From positions 61,250,176 to 61,314,175 of the forward strand of contig OX411543.1 in assembly GCA_948146395.1 (NCBI GenBank): a stretch of 64,000 nucleotides of DNA. The letters run 5' to 3'. Under the pieces are notes generated by a model. That model had not been told where the DNA came from and ran no database searches. It saw only the letters and a program-made list of their open reading frames with translations. The stretch comes from Fragum whitleyi. Taxonomy: Eukaryota; Mollusca; Bivalvia; Cardiida; Cardiidae. A program made the position numbers and the translations under genes. The number at the start of each line of letters is the position of its first letter. Position 1 is the first letter of the stretch. Of this stretch, positions 12,901-27,900 are shown in pieces.

Positions 12901-15900
12901 TGCAGATGCAACAATTTTGCTGCTCACCAATGCTAAACCAAATAATATTGTTATACAATAAATGATATAACTAATTATTTTTTGGTTCTATATTTCAGAG
13001 ACAGAGTTTAAGCCAGATCTTGTATGGCCATCCACATGTAAAATAACAGCTTCGGAAGTGTCTGATGATACCAACATTATTGCCCTAGGACTAGAGAACG
13101 GCAATGTGGTTATATGGGATAAATATATGGGTAAGAATAGTTGAAGTCTGGGTGCAATTCCTTTAATCAAACGCCAATACTTCAAAGTGATTAGTACACT
13201 TCTAATGGGACATTTGATAACAGCTGGAGTTAAATATTTTTTTTAATGAAATGGCAATATTTTGGAATTACAGTTTTTTTAGAGGATGAATATGATTTTG
13301 TTGGCATTTGTCCTCTTTTTTGTTAAATTGCTTCAAATATTTAAAAAGTACCATATACATTTCAACATCCATTCTAATTGTAAGTTCAATGAATTGATGT
13401 TTCTAAAAGATGAAGTAGGTCTTGCAATGTATATTTTGATGGCTCAGTGTGAAACATGGTTGTAACTGCCTATACATTTATAGGCAGTTACAACCATTTC
13501 CTGCTGAGCTGTCGATTTATCATGCTTTAAAAAAAAATAAAAGAAATTTGTTCCTTACTAGTAACTGTGTGTGTATGTATAAATGTATTGCTTGTTCCAT
13601 ATACATTTTTGATCATCCTTCATCTGTATGACATGTTTGTAATGTCTGAGGTCTGTGCCCATTTATATCAGCTGGTGACCTAAATATCAAATCAAATAAA
13701 CAATTATCTATTAAGTTTTTCCATAGATTATCAGGAAATAATAGCAGATTATTACTTGATAAGCTCACCGCCAAACCTGTAAAATTTCCAAAAAAATTAT
13801 AATTGCTTATCGTTGGCTACGTTCTATAAGGACGAATACGGCAAAAGCCTACTTTTCAGGAGAAGGAAAAAACTTAATATCTTTTTACCTATAAACACTA
13901 GTAAAACCATTTTGGTCGAAAACATTTTAAATCAAATCACTATATATATTATCTGCCGTCATAAATATTAAATTTTATCTCTATAATGAGTTATTTAAGA
14001 AAAACAAAAAGAAAATCGTTAAGTACGTCATTTTTTCACTTAATTTTTACGGAACAAATGCTGTATAGACAAAAAAAGGCATAAAAGATAAATGCATGAA
14101 AAAAAACTAATTAAATTTGATGTTATATGACAAATCGCCTGTAAAAAAAATTCTTTACAGGTGCATACGAGACCCCGAAAGCCGTTGAATGAGACGTTTC
14201 TCAAAAAAAGTGAAAAATGCATATAACAATTTTTATGTATGTAACGGAGACACACGAGTTATCTGGCCTGGGTAAAGATTGTATTCTTTTTCAAACTGAT
14301 CTTTAAAAATAAACTTTTATCATAAGGAAACATGAACAATTATCAAATTTGTCAATACGTCATTTTCGAACTTCACTTTTAGACCACTTCCGGTGCAAAA
14401 ATGACGTATCTTACAAGTTCAAGAAGCTTTTTTGGGGGGATACGATTAGCTATCAGGTCCAGCATCTTCGCAAAAGACGCGGGAATATCATATGTGTGCG
14501 AAAACGCAATAAAAACGCAAGAAAAAATGGAATATTGCATATACGTCCTTATAGAACGGAGCCGACGTTATGTTCATTTCACCCTATTTGACAGTTTCTA
14601 AGCAGAGCCAAATTATATGCGTCATGATAAGGAATAAGACTTACTTACAAAGTCATAAATTTTTTAAAAAATTGTCTTGTCCTTCTTTTTGCATTTTGTC
14701 TCATTAGTTTTAAAGAAATAGAACAATCTTTTGTTTTTCAAGTAGGATAAATTAATACTTCATTTATTGATCTACAAAAGCTATATTTTCCTTCATTGCT
14801 CTGCCACAAATGAAAATGTAGCTTTTGTTGTTTTTCAAATATTGATGAATCTTTGACTGAAACAAATGATTTTTCACATTACAGTAAATTACAATAAAAT
14901 AATTACTTCATAACTGTAGGAAGGAAGATATCTGAGAAATCATAACATTTCATGAACAGCAAAAGCTATATTTTCACATTTGGCTCTATTCATTCAATGA
15001 AATATAAGTCAACCTTATACTAAAACCAATGATTATCCTCTATAATTATCATGAATTTAGGTACACAGAGGGGTGTGGTCAGTGTTGGAGACAAAGTTCC
15101 TGTAGTACAGCTAAAGTTCCTCAACCCCAGTATGTACCCCCAGGATACACCCAGTTATCCCCCTTACCCAACCAAAGTTGGAGCCTATCTCCTAGCCATG
15201 TGTGCTAACAGTTCCATGTATTGTATTCCTACTGGACCTGGTGTTCCTCTACAGCCACAAACTTTGTCATTACCGTAAGTTTCTTTGAAATATTGCATTT
15301 TTTTTAGCAAAGGCAGAGGTCCAGATAAGAGGGGGTAAAGAAAGTCTAAAATCTTTATTTCCAAATGAAACCCTATGTTGTGGGTACTCTTTTGAATCGT
15401 CTTGATGAGATGTTACAAATGAGTACCAACAACATAGGGTTTAAGTAAGGAATAATGAAATATTCAAAGTTGAAAACCAAAATACCCCCTCTATCTGTAG
15501 CTCTGTTGGGGCTGTTTGGTAGTAAAGTCAATTAATTGTCATCACCCTGTTGGTATATATATGGTGTTGACTGAGTTGAGATGACAAACTTTAACCCATA
15601 GTTCTGCTATTATAATACACAATCACTGGAAATTAAGCATGTATGTTCACAAACCATTAACAGAATATCAAGAACATAACTAAATGAGAAATACCAGGAA
15701 TCCATTGTAAGGTGTTCTAGCCACTGAAAGACTGAAAATCCTAAAATACAGTGTAAAACTCAATTCAAAACAAACAAATAGTCTTATTGAATAGCTGTCT
15801 TTTGACATTTGTGTAATTCTTCTCATTGCTATACCTGCCAAAAGTATAATCCTAAACTCTCACAGCTAAAGCTTAGAACCATCAAATATATATGTTATAC

Positions 15901-18900
15901 AAATCAAATGAATAAGTCTTAAACCTAGCAACTACTGATTTGATCAAGCTGTAGTTACAAGATTTTAGAATTACACTTATGAAAAACCTGTATACCATTG
16001 ATGTTAATCTAAAACCTCGTAACTACAGCTTGGTCAAAGCTGTAGTTGCGAGATTATTGAATAACAATGATAATATGTCTAATTTGTTTTCAGAGTTGAG
16101 TCAGACGATGACACCATCACAGTCTTACAGCCTTTTGCAATTTATCCTGACATGGTTTGTATTTGCTGCTTCATTTCAAAGAATTTACAGTCGATGTTGC
16201 TTGAGCAACCATGTCTATTAAGCGACCAATTTTATTAAGCGACCACCAGAAAAAATCCCGCCATTGTAAGCAAAATCTCTGAAAAAGAGGACATTTTTAA
16301 CGAAAAATTGGTTATTGTTGAATCTTATGTTGTTGGAACCCATTAGAATTGTCTCAATAAGACGAATCTAATGGGTTCAAACATCATAAGATTCATTATA
16401 ACTTGACCGACAATCTATAAATAGTATCGAAATGAACTGTAACATTTATCAAAATACTTTGTATTAAGCGACCATTCCCATAAACGAATACTTTTTGTTG
16501 GTTCCTTAAGTGGTAGCTTAACACAAGTTTTATTGTATATAGAGAATATTGAATTAGTGGTCATTTAATACCCAATTTATGAAATGAGATATCTATAAAC
16601 AGATAAAAACAAGGCTTTGCCAAGCCTTTAACTGTTTTAGATGACGAGTTTAATAAATTCGGTATTCTAAGAGCACAAACTTGATATTCTATTTATAAAA
16701 TTACCCAAATCTTTGCTATAAAAACGATGTCATCAAATGCATCATGGTATAATTTCCACATGGAAAATAAAACATAGCTAAACGTTCTTTTGCAAAGTTA
16801 TTCCACTTGCGTAATAACAAAGAGTCAAAAATTTTAACAGAGTTATTTCACTCTTGTGACGTAGGTCATATTGTATTAATATTGCTTTGAATCAGTAACC
16901 CTTTTCATGCTAAACCTGGAATATTCCTACTTGGCTGGAGGTATAGACTAAGTTCAGTTTGCCATCATGCAGACTGATCCTAGCCTACATCACCTGATTT
17001 TCATTTTGAAACCACAAACATTTTCGAAATCAATACTTGCACACAAGTAGTACTTCCAGTGCTTTCAGCAATTTGATATTTATGCAAATGAGCCAATGTG
17101 TTACATTTTCAACAACATCACATGCACATCAAAATATCATAATTTGGTGACCAAAGCCTCATAACTGTGGCTTTGTTAAAGCTTTAGCCACAATGTTTTG
17201 GTTGTTAGTTACTACACTTAATTTTTGTATGCCCTTTGAAAGACTCGACATCTTATGTGTTCTTCTTGGCGTCCTGGGAACCCACATCCGGCGTGCGAAC
17301 AGCATTCATTTCTTTGTTTAAAGCATAACCCTGTCCCCTTATGTCAGATTGACTTGAAACTAGGCAGTTATGTTCCTCTGCTTAACTCTACCTAGATTAA
17401 TTTTTGAGTTGTTTTCCTTTGTTGTTCTTTGTACTTGGGCATCAAGCACTGCATTATGGGTGCATCTTGGACATTTTGTCACCTTCTTTTCATAGTGTAC
17501 AGATTTTTATTTGTTTTCTGCAACCTCTTTCAATTAAGAACAGTCTATTATTTCTAATGGTGGAACAAAGGGTCAAACTTTGAATCTTGTCAATTGAACT
17601 TGACTGCAGACGTTTGTAACCACGACAACAGACAGAATAAAACCTAGAATTTCTTCTCCTCCCAAACTGTAAGCCCTAGAGCTCTCATATAACTTATCCC
17701 TCGCTCAGGGCTTGGCTACCAAATTGTGTATTGTAGAGCCACATTAAAGAAAAAAAAGGAGTTAAAAAGGTCTAATTCTAGATATTTAAATGTACATTTT
17801 GAAAAATTTGTAGTTTTAATTTTAAATCATTTGTGTATCAAAAGGATTCATACTAACTTATTAGAATTTCTAAACATATGTTGTTGGATACCATGTGTGT
17901 AATTGAGAAATTTACGGAAACCTTAGACTTGGATTTTACAAAATCAGGTGAGCAATATAGGACTGCCATGGTCCTCTTGTTTCAAAAAAGATGTCAGAAT
18001 TCATCAGGTATCAGAATTTTATAACTATCTTAAAAAATAATCCCATTTCTCTGAAATGGTTGGTTTTGAAATGAATCTACAATCTATATTTAAGTCAAGT
18101 TTTCGGCATTCATCACTATAAATTATTATTGTTAGTTAATTATGTTAATATGAGACTGTCTGCCTATGGAATCTCAATTGAGAAATAATAAGGTCATTAA
18201 GTTTCATGACATGTATTTGGTTTCAATAAAAACTAGAAAGAAGAATGTGTGTATTATACATTATAGATGTAGGTCTAAAACCACATATCCATAGCTCTAT
18301 CATACCAACAGTATTTTGAACAATCTCTTAAGGTATATTCTGTTTGACTTCTATATGGACCGACCTTTTCATCAATAGCATAAAATCAAGTTTGAATGAA
18401 GAATTTGTATGTGGTTAAATCTTAATTTTAGTTTAGTACCATTCCAAAAAATATTTTTTGAAAATGAAATGACTTCAAAATAATGATTTTGTCTATCTAG
18501 TTAATGTTAATATTTTAGCATTTTCCACTCTTAAACACAAGGGGTGAAGAAGGCTGTTTAATCGTAACAAGATGTACATTTATAGTAAAAACACATGGTT
18601 TTATACTAAACATTTGACAGAAGATATGCCATTATTCTTTATTTGGACATGCTAATTAGCATATCGATGGTCATGTCATCCTAAACTTAATTATCACGTG
18701 AATTGTACCGTTATTACTTGCCTGCTTATCTAGTTTTCCTCGTGAAATTCACAACAACTTGTATAAATAATGCTTTTTGATTGGTCTAAATATGTGAATA
18801 TGGGGTTCGTCTCAGAATAGCTTAGAATAGATAAGAACAACTGTCATTTATCTGGCTAAACGGGTTTTAGACAAAGAGAGAATACACTCAGATTTGATAT

Positions 18901-21900
18901 CCAAAAGAATTAAAAATCCTCGATGAAATTTATTTTATAAAAATACTCGATTTCATACGAAAAAGACTCACTTAAAATCATACTGTTTTGACTCGGCCCC
19001 TATGCAAATCAGAACTATTTTTGGTTGAGCAAGTCGCTGTTCCGTTTAATACAGACACAAGAAGGTATGAAAGGCTGGAAGTTAACATGTAGACGGACGG
19101 ACAAAATCATTATTTTACATTCAAAAATTCTGAAAAAATATGATTCGTCATGGTATTAGATGGAAGATATGAAATGACAAGAATAAAATACATTTCATTT
19201 ATTTATTTCTGAGATTTTCGGTGAAATGTTGGTCCATATAGAAGTCAAACAGACTATAATTGTGGACAGATAACATGGTCGAATTTTCGATTTTCTTAAA
19301 ATCTCACAATAATTTGCTGAGATTTATCTTTGAAGTGTGGGCATTGGCTAACATGCAATAAAAAGGGTTTGAAGCTTGTTCATTTGACGTTGTGACGACA
19401 TAAAGAGGCCAACCCCTTTTTGACCTGCCAAAATCAGCATTTGAAAATATTTTCTGAAATAATTAGTCAATTTTTTGGAAAAAAGTTTCATTTAGAAGGT
19501 ACAAGAATGAGTGAGCTAGTCGTTTAGTTACTTGGCACTTTCAAACTGAAAAAGAGGCCTGAAACTCTATCTATTTGGCAATTTTTAAGATATGTCATTC
19601 CTTTTTTATTTCATTTTTTTGTAAATAACTAGAAATTTCTTTAAAAGAAAATGTCTGGTGACCTATGCTGATTTTTTGTTATTTTGTAGCAAAATGAATA
19701 TGCGTTACATTTATCAAAGAAAAAATGATATGTCTTCGGGTTAGATTTTTCATTAAATTTGATTTTTTGAACTGTTGGAACATTTTTCGTCAAATCAAAC
19801 CACTTGGCAAACCACTTATTAGTATCTTCAGCCAGAAACAGCTATGGAATACACTATTTGTAGAAAAGATGTTGATACTAAGTCCTTTGTCGTCTGCAGA
19901 TGTCCTTTTTATGCCCCCGATAGGGAGGCATCATAAATTTGACTTGTCCGTCCGTCCGTCTGTCCGTCTGTCCGTCCGTCCGTCCGTCCGTCCGTCCAAA
20001 AACTTTAACATTGGCCATAACTTCTAAATCAAAGCGGTGTCGGGGGCATTGTCATCTTACAGTGACAGCTCTTGTTAACTGTTAATTTCTTTCTCTAATT
20101 GAGACTCTTGTTTTCTCTCTATAATGCACGAACTCATTTTTTTTTTTTTACCTTTTTGCATCCTTTGCTCTATATCGGGTCTTCTATCCTCCATTCACTC
20201 ACTCTCTAGCCTATACTCTATATTTACTCTTATCACACTTTCTTTACTTCATTCACTCTCTCTCTTTTCTCTCTTTCACTGAAACCAGAAATTACTATAT
20301 GAATTATTATAGTATGTATGTCATAACCCCATGCTGTACTTTACAAGTACCTGGGTGAAATAAAAGAATAGTTCAGTTCTGTCCTTCACTTAAATAGTTT
20401 TTCGTTTTTTGGGATTTTTGGAGGAATTTATTTCATTGCTTCACGTTAATTTTCAATGAAAATGGATTGGCTATGGCAAAGATTGCTACTGTATATCATT
20501 AATCTATTTATTAGGTTTACTCATACACAGTAAATTCTTGGTAAAGATTCTAAATTAGAATGTTAGTAATTTGATCCCATATATTGTAGCTAACATTAAA
20601 TTAAATTTACTCTTTCCGATTAAGATCAATCAACATAATTTAAGTAATACAGATACATGTAGTTTGACATTTTTATTCTCTAGTAAGGAAGGTCATGCTT
20701 TGAATTAACCCTTATGCCACTGAATTTCAAATAAATTGCTAACTTTTGGGACAATTTAAAAGAAACTGGCTTCGAGTTTAAATCAGAATGATTAAGTAGA
20801 AAGTAGGCAAAAGAAGGCTAAGATCAGACTGCACATCTGTGCAGACTGATCTTAGTCTATTCTGTCTGCAAAAGTTTTTTATACCACAGGAAAAGGCCAT
20901 GAACAGTAAGCGAAGGGTTAAGATACATTTTATAGCTTTATGACATTTTTGAAATAAGTCCTCTCCCAAAGTGAATTAAAGATCAATTTTTACTTTGATA
21001 AATTTAAAATGTGTAATAATATATCCATGTCATTGAAGAATTGTTTCTTAGATATTTTGAAATATTTGTCATTTATTTGTAAAAAAAACAACTTCATACT
21101 AACTCTTTGATAGTTTTGTAAAGAAAAAAAAAACAAACACAAAAAGTAGTTCACAAGAATTTAAACAAAATTATTTTTTTTGTATTGCATGTAGTATAGA
21201 AAGGCATAAAAACTATTGCATTCAGATGAATGGTTAGAAAAGAAGTTCTTGTCGCAATAATTAACTAAGACCTCATTATAAGTATATATCGTCGGCTCCG
21301 TTCTATAAGGACGTATAGGCCAAATTCCATTTTTTCTTTATTGCGTTTTCGCTCACGTATGATATTCCCGTGTCTTTTGCGAAAATGATGGACCTGATAG
21401 CTAATCGTATCCCCCCAAAAAAGCTTCGTTGACTTGTAAGATGCGTCATATTTGCACCGGAAATGGTCGAAAAGTGAAGCTCAAAATTGACGTATTGACA
21501 AATTTGATAATTGTTCATGTTTCCTTATGATAAAAGTTTATTTTAAAAGATCAGTTTGAAAAAAAACACAACCTTTACCCGGGCAAGCGTATTCGCGTGT
21601 CTCAGTTACATACATAAAAATTGTTATATGCGTTTTCTTTTTTTTGAGAAACTTCACACTCTAGGGCTTTAGGGGTCTAGTATGCACCCGAAAAGAAATT
21701 CTTAACAGGCCATTTGTCCTGAATCTTATATAACATCAAATTTTATTAGTTTTTTTCATGCATTTATCTTTTATGCCCTTTTTTTGTCTATACGACATTT
21801 TGTGCCGTAAAAATTAAGTGAAAAAATGACGTCCTTCACGATTTTTTGTTGTTTTTCTTAGATAACTCATTATAGAGACAAAATTTAATATTTATGACGA

Positions 21901-24900
21901 CAGATAATATATTAAGTAATTTTTAAAATGTTTTCGACCAAAATGGTTGAACCAGTGTTTATATGAAAAAAGATATTAAGTTTTTTCCTTCTCCTGAAAA
22001 GTAGGCTTTTCCCGTATTCGTCCTTATAGAAAGGAGCCGACGATATACTTGTCTGTTAATTTTTTTATTTCTTAATCATTCATAGGATGAAAAGCAGGTA
22101 ATAGCTCTATGTTAAGTTGTCTTTAATCTATATTTTGTTGTTTACACAATATGCCCTATCATATAAATACATGCATTCACGCAGATTGTGTTATGGGAGA
22201 CCACCCTCACCACTGTCCTGCATAACTTTGTTGGTTTAAATACAATGTCTGACACCTGCGCCAGGAAAGATCTTCTCTGGCTCAGTGGTTAGCGTATTGC
22301 ATGGACTTGTAAACCAAATATTTGAATATTGATGTTCGTGTTCACATTTGATATTTTTTCAGCTATGCTTCGGTCGAAGACAATTCATACATAAAAATTG
22401 TCACTGCTTCATCCCAAAATACCAATCATATTGATGATATTCTTTAATGCTTTTTGGTGGTTTGTCTAGAAATAATGGTATATTATCTCTTGATAATCTC
22501 ACCGCAAAAGTAGTGAAATTATCAAAAACTTATACTCTGCTTTTGTGCATTTCACCCTGTCTGACGTCATCTATGCGGGGCGAAATAAGTGATGTTACAA
22601 TGAACCTTGCATAGCAATCACATGAAAATAATGCCCTTAACGAAAATATGTCCTAGAAATTTCACATTTTGTTTAATTTTGCATAAAAGAAAAAGGCTAA
22701 TGGTTTGTTTTTCGAGTAAGATCAATTAATATTTCATTTCATGAACAACAAAAGCCATATTTTCGTGAAAATATATCTTTTGTTGTTCACTCAATGAAAT
22801 ATAAATCAATCTTACACTTAAACAAATGATTATCCTATTTATATTTAGGCTAAAAAATAAATATGATTAACTAACATTATTGATGTATGTTAAGTTATAT
22901 TATTGTACATTCGTATTGTTACTGAAATTTTCAGCTAGAAAGTCAATCAATATTGTAAATAATTAAATGATGTAAACTTTTTTCACATTTCTTGACTCAG
23001 ATTCTAGTAATCTAGAATCAAATATATAGTCTTTGTTAGTTAAGGTACAAATTTCATGATTTCATGAATTTCGTTGGGAAACCTAGGTTAACATTGTCAA
23101 AGATCGAGAGTTCTGAAATGTTGCCAATCTATTACGGGTCCATTTCCTTTATTGTTCTCTTCTCTCATCAAGCTGCTGTCTGTTACAAGAAATGGTGGTA
23201 TAGATTTTTAAAGACACATTCTTGTTACAAATAAATATGGAACCACTACCTTAATTGTTTTGTTCTCTCATTGAGCTGCTGACTGTTGCAAGAAAACTAG
23301 GGTCATATAGAAGAGATACCATTCTAGGGACAATCTTACCACAAATTAAACTACCCAAAGGTTTTGATTTCATTAGGAAACCTTGGTTAACATTGTCAAA
23401 GATTATGAGTCCTGAAATGTTACCAAACTATAACGGGTCCACTACCTTTATTATTCTCTTCTCTCATTAAGCTGCTGACTGTTACAAGAAAGGGTGGTAT
23501 AGAAGTTAGAGATACCATGCTGGGGAAGATCTTGTTACAAATTAAACTACCCGAAGGTTTTGAGATTACATCACCATGGGAACCAATCTTTGCACTTGGA
23601 GACAACGGTAAACAACTGTTTGTGAAAGGTAGGTGATCTAAGTATAGATTTGCAAAATTTTAGTTTTAATAATGAAGTATAAAGCAAGCTGTGAAGGCAA
23701 TGATCAAACTGTACTTCAGTGCTGGATGATCCCTGTCTAAAAATACAGTTTGCAGATGCTTTGCATACAGTAGGAAAATGTTGTGATCAGCAAGCTTAGA
23801 AAAGGGTCAAGTGATTTCGGTTTTTTTTTTCGAGTTAGAATGATGAGCTTTGTGAAATATCAGAATATTTACCTTTTGGGTTCAATTTTCATAACTTTCA
23901 GTTTTGAATGGCTGTCTTTATTATTTAATATCTATCAAATTTCTATTTTTTTTTTTTTTTTTTTAATCCAATTTTCCAGCATTGAATGTATAGCCAAATC
24001 ACAATAGAAAGCAGTTTCAGACAATAACTCAGTGTATTGAAATTGAAATACCATTACAGAGCAGCAGATAGAAGTGGTATTTAAGATTTTAGATAAAAAA
24101 AATCCAAAAATTACAATGCAAACCCAATGTTGTTGGAACTCATTGGAATTGTCTAGTCGAGACGATTCAAATGAGTACCTACAACACAGAGTTTCGTTTA
24201 GAAATAAAGATTTTAGACTGCTGTTACCAAGTAAGGTAGAAATTTTTACAAGCTAATGGAAAAATATTTGTCATATATTTCTTGCTTTATTTCTCCAGCA
24301 TGTTTAAATGCTGAAGGTATCTTAGAAACTAAATTCACCATGCATCTCCCATCTTGTAGGTACCCAGAAAGTTGAAGAAGATTCTAGTGAGATGGACGGT
24401 TCTAGCAGTCAGTTACAGAATGGTTCAGTGTTTGTTTATCAGCTTAGATCCTTCCCCACCCTGGATGAATATTGGAAGAAAGAAAGGACCAGTCAACCCT
24501 ATACTGTACATACAACTATAGAACAAAGAGTGGATGCTCTATTAGCAGATAGGTATGGGGATATATTTTAACCCTTATTGTCCTGATTGAAACCTTGGCA
24601 AACTTGCTGAAAAATCAAAGAGATGAAAGCACCAATTTCCCCAATTTGTGTAACAGTTTTGATTTTGCTAAAAAAAGGATTTTTAATTTTTAGCTCCACT
24701 GGCCGAAGGCAAGCGAGCTATTGTCGTAGCGGAGTGTCTGTTGTGCGTCTGTCCTGCGTCCATGTTGGCGTAAACTGTTTCTTTAAACATCTTCTCCTCC
24801 CAAACCAATGGGCGGATTTTAATATAACTTTGTAGAAATGATTCTTGGGTGACCCACATTTAAATTATTCAAGAAATTTTGATTGCCCCCCAAAATGGGC

Positions 24901-27900
24901 ATGGCAGGGTGTAGCATTTTTTCATGTTTAAATCTTTAAAAAAACTTCTCCTCCCAAACCATTGGGCCAATTTCAATGAAAATTGGCAAGGATGTTCCTT
25001 GGGTGACCCTTACTTAAATTGTTCAAGAAATTTTGTTTGACCCCCCAAATACGGGCATGGTATTTTTTCGTGTTAAGATCTTTAAAGATCTTCTCCTCCC
25101 ACACCATTTGGCTGAATTTAATGAAACTTGGCAAGAATATTCCTTGGGTGACCCTTTACTTAAATTGTTCAAGAAATTTTGATTGACCTCCAACTATGGG
25201 CGTGGCATTTTTTCACGTTGATATCTTTAAAAATCTTCTCCTCCCACACCATTAGGCGGATTTCAATGAAACTTGGCATGAATGTTTCTAGAGTGGCTTT
25301 TTACTTAAATTGTTCAAGAAATTTTGGTTGACCCTCAAATGGGCGTGGCAGGGCAGGGCATTTTTTTCATGTTAAAATCTTAAAAAAACCTTCTCCTCAC
25401 ACACCATTAGGCCAATTTCAATGAAACTTGGCATAAATGTTTCTAGAGTGACTGTTTACTTAAATTGTTCAAGAATTTTGGTTGACCCTCAAAGGGGCGT
25501 GGCATGGCAGGGCATTTTTTTCATTTTAAAATCTTAAAAAAATCTTCTCCTCCCAAACCATTGGGCCAATTTCAATGAAACTTGGCATTGATGTTCTTTT
25601 CGATAATCCTTATTTAAATTGTTTCAATAATTTTGTTGACTTCCAAATATGGGCATGGCAGGGCGAAAGCATTGGGTTTTTAGCTCCATTGGCTGAAAGC
25701 CACTGGGGCTATTGTCATGGCGTTGTGTCCATTGTGCGTCCCTTCGTCCGTCTGTCCGAGCGTCCAGTCGTAAACTTTTCTCTAAAAATCTTCTCCTCAT
25801 TATCTCCTGTAATTGAATTTCAACCAAACTTCACAGAAATGATCCTTGGGTGACCCTCCTTCAAAGTTGTTCAAGAAATTTTGATCCAATGAAAAACATG
25901 GATTTAATGGGCGTGGTAATTTCCAAATATGGTAAAAAGTGACTTTTCTCAGGTTCTTGTGGATGGATTCCAATTAAATTTTACATGAATGATCCATGGG
26001 TGACCCTTTATCAGTCTACCAAAAATTATTGTGATCAGATGAGAAATATATATTTTATGGGCGGAATTCATTTCTCTATATGTTATATAGTGGAAACTTT
26101 TAAAATCATCTTCTCAGAATCTAACAAATAGATATCAACCAAATTTTACATGAATGATCCTTGGGCAACCCTTTATCATTCTACAAAAAGTTATTGTGAT
26201 CGGATGGAAAATATGTATATTATGGGCGGAGGTCATTTCTCTATATGTTATAAAGTGGAAACATTGAAAATCATTTTCTCAGAAATTTTGATAGATATCA
26301 ACCAAATTTAATATGAATGATCCTTTAGGCGACCCTTTATCATTCTACAAAAAATTATTGTGATCGGATGAAAAATATGTATATTATGGGCAGAGGTAAT
26401 TTCTCTACATGTTACATGGTGGAAACTTTTAAAGTCATTTTCTCAGAATGTAATTGATGTATATCAATCAAATTTCACTGGAATGATCCTTGGGCGACCC
26501 TTTATCATTCTACAAAAAAATTAGTGTGATTGGATGAAAAATATGTATATTATGGACGGAGTTCATTTCTCTATATCTTATATAGTGGAAACTTTTAAAA
26601 TCATTTTCTCAGAATGTAATTGATGGATATCAATCAAATTTCACTGGAATGATCCTTGAGTGACCTTTTATCAGTCTTCCAAAAATGAGTGTGATTGGAT
26701 GAAAAATATGTATTTTATGGACAGAAGTCATTTCTCTAGATGTTATATTGAGGAAACTTTGAAAATCATTTTATCAGAATGTAACTGATGAATATCAATC
26801 AAACTTCATTTGTATGATAATTGGGTGACCCTTTATCGTGCAGCCAAAAATTATTGTCATTGGATGAAATATATTTATTTTATTTGCCGAGGTTATTTCT
26901 CTTTATGTTATATAGTGGAAACTTTGAAAATCATTTCAACATCCGCAGAGCCCCGACGGCGGCACTCATTCTTTCCGACTATTTGTCTCTCACCAATGGG
27001 TTGATAATCGTAGACCTATGTGAGATAGTAGCTGGAGGCTAGGAAAGGATGTGGTGGTTGTACTGGTGAGAGAAATACCAGGAAACCATTGTTAGGTGCT
27101 CCAGCCGCCGCGATATAACTGAAATAATGTTGAAAGCGGCGTTAACTCCATTCAATCAATCAATCAACATCCGCAGAACCCAAAATATTTAAAAATTTAG
27201 TCAAAACTTAGATTTACTATTACGAGAATTTCAAGCCTGTGGAGCGACTCAAGCCATTCATGGCTTTCTAGTTAACGCAAGTGGAGTGATACAGGCCCTC
27301 TTGGGCCTCTTGTTTCTTGTATGAAAAGGAAAATTAGGAAGCATAGAATTCACATATGTGTAGACTGATTTTTGTCTATACATCCTGTCCAAGTAAGAAT
27401 ATACTGAGTTTAGCATGACAACGCTTTAATTCAAGATGTGAAATAAGTAATGATTACAACTACCATGACTTTTTATGCCCCCGTATCGAGAGATCGGGGG
27501 CATATTGTTTTACTCGTGTCCGTCTGTCTGTCCGTCCGTCCGTCTGTCCGTCCGTCTGTCCGAAAACTTAACCTTGCCAATATCTTCAAGCCTGTTCAAG
27601 ATACAAAGCTAATATTTGGCATGATGATAGATCTCAATGATCCGCATCCGCTGGTACCAAAGTCAAGGTCATGTGACAAGGTCAAGGTCATCTGTCAAGG
27701 TCAAACTTTGAAAAAAAAATGCCGTTCGGGGGGCATTCATGTTTCACAAACACATCTTGTTTTAAATGTAGTTAGTCTCAAAAATCAAAGGTCAATGGCT
27801 TGGAAACTATCTGTTATATGCTATCGTTGACGGCACAGGTCAACCAGAGGTTGAGTTTCCAAAATTCTTGAACAGGAAATTAGGATAGTTAACCTGGGTT

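Noticed and set aside
14349..14601. Two overlapping open frames as a transposase remnant
   Set aside because: They lie inside element C1 near its right TIR; no DDE, zinc-finger or other transposase motif could be read, and C2 does not keep the frame.
19725..20027. SVRPSVRPSVR-type coding frames (also at 5744, 27450 and 30791)
   Set aside because: Translated GTCC/GTCT microsatellite tract at the head of short pearl-like elements.
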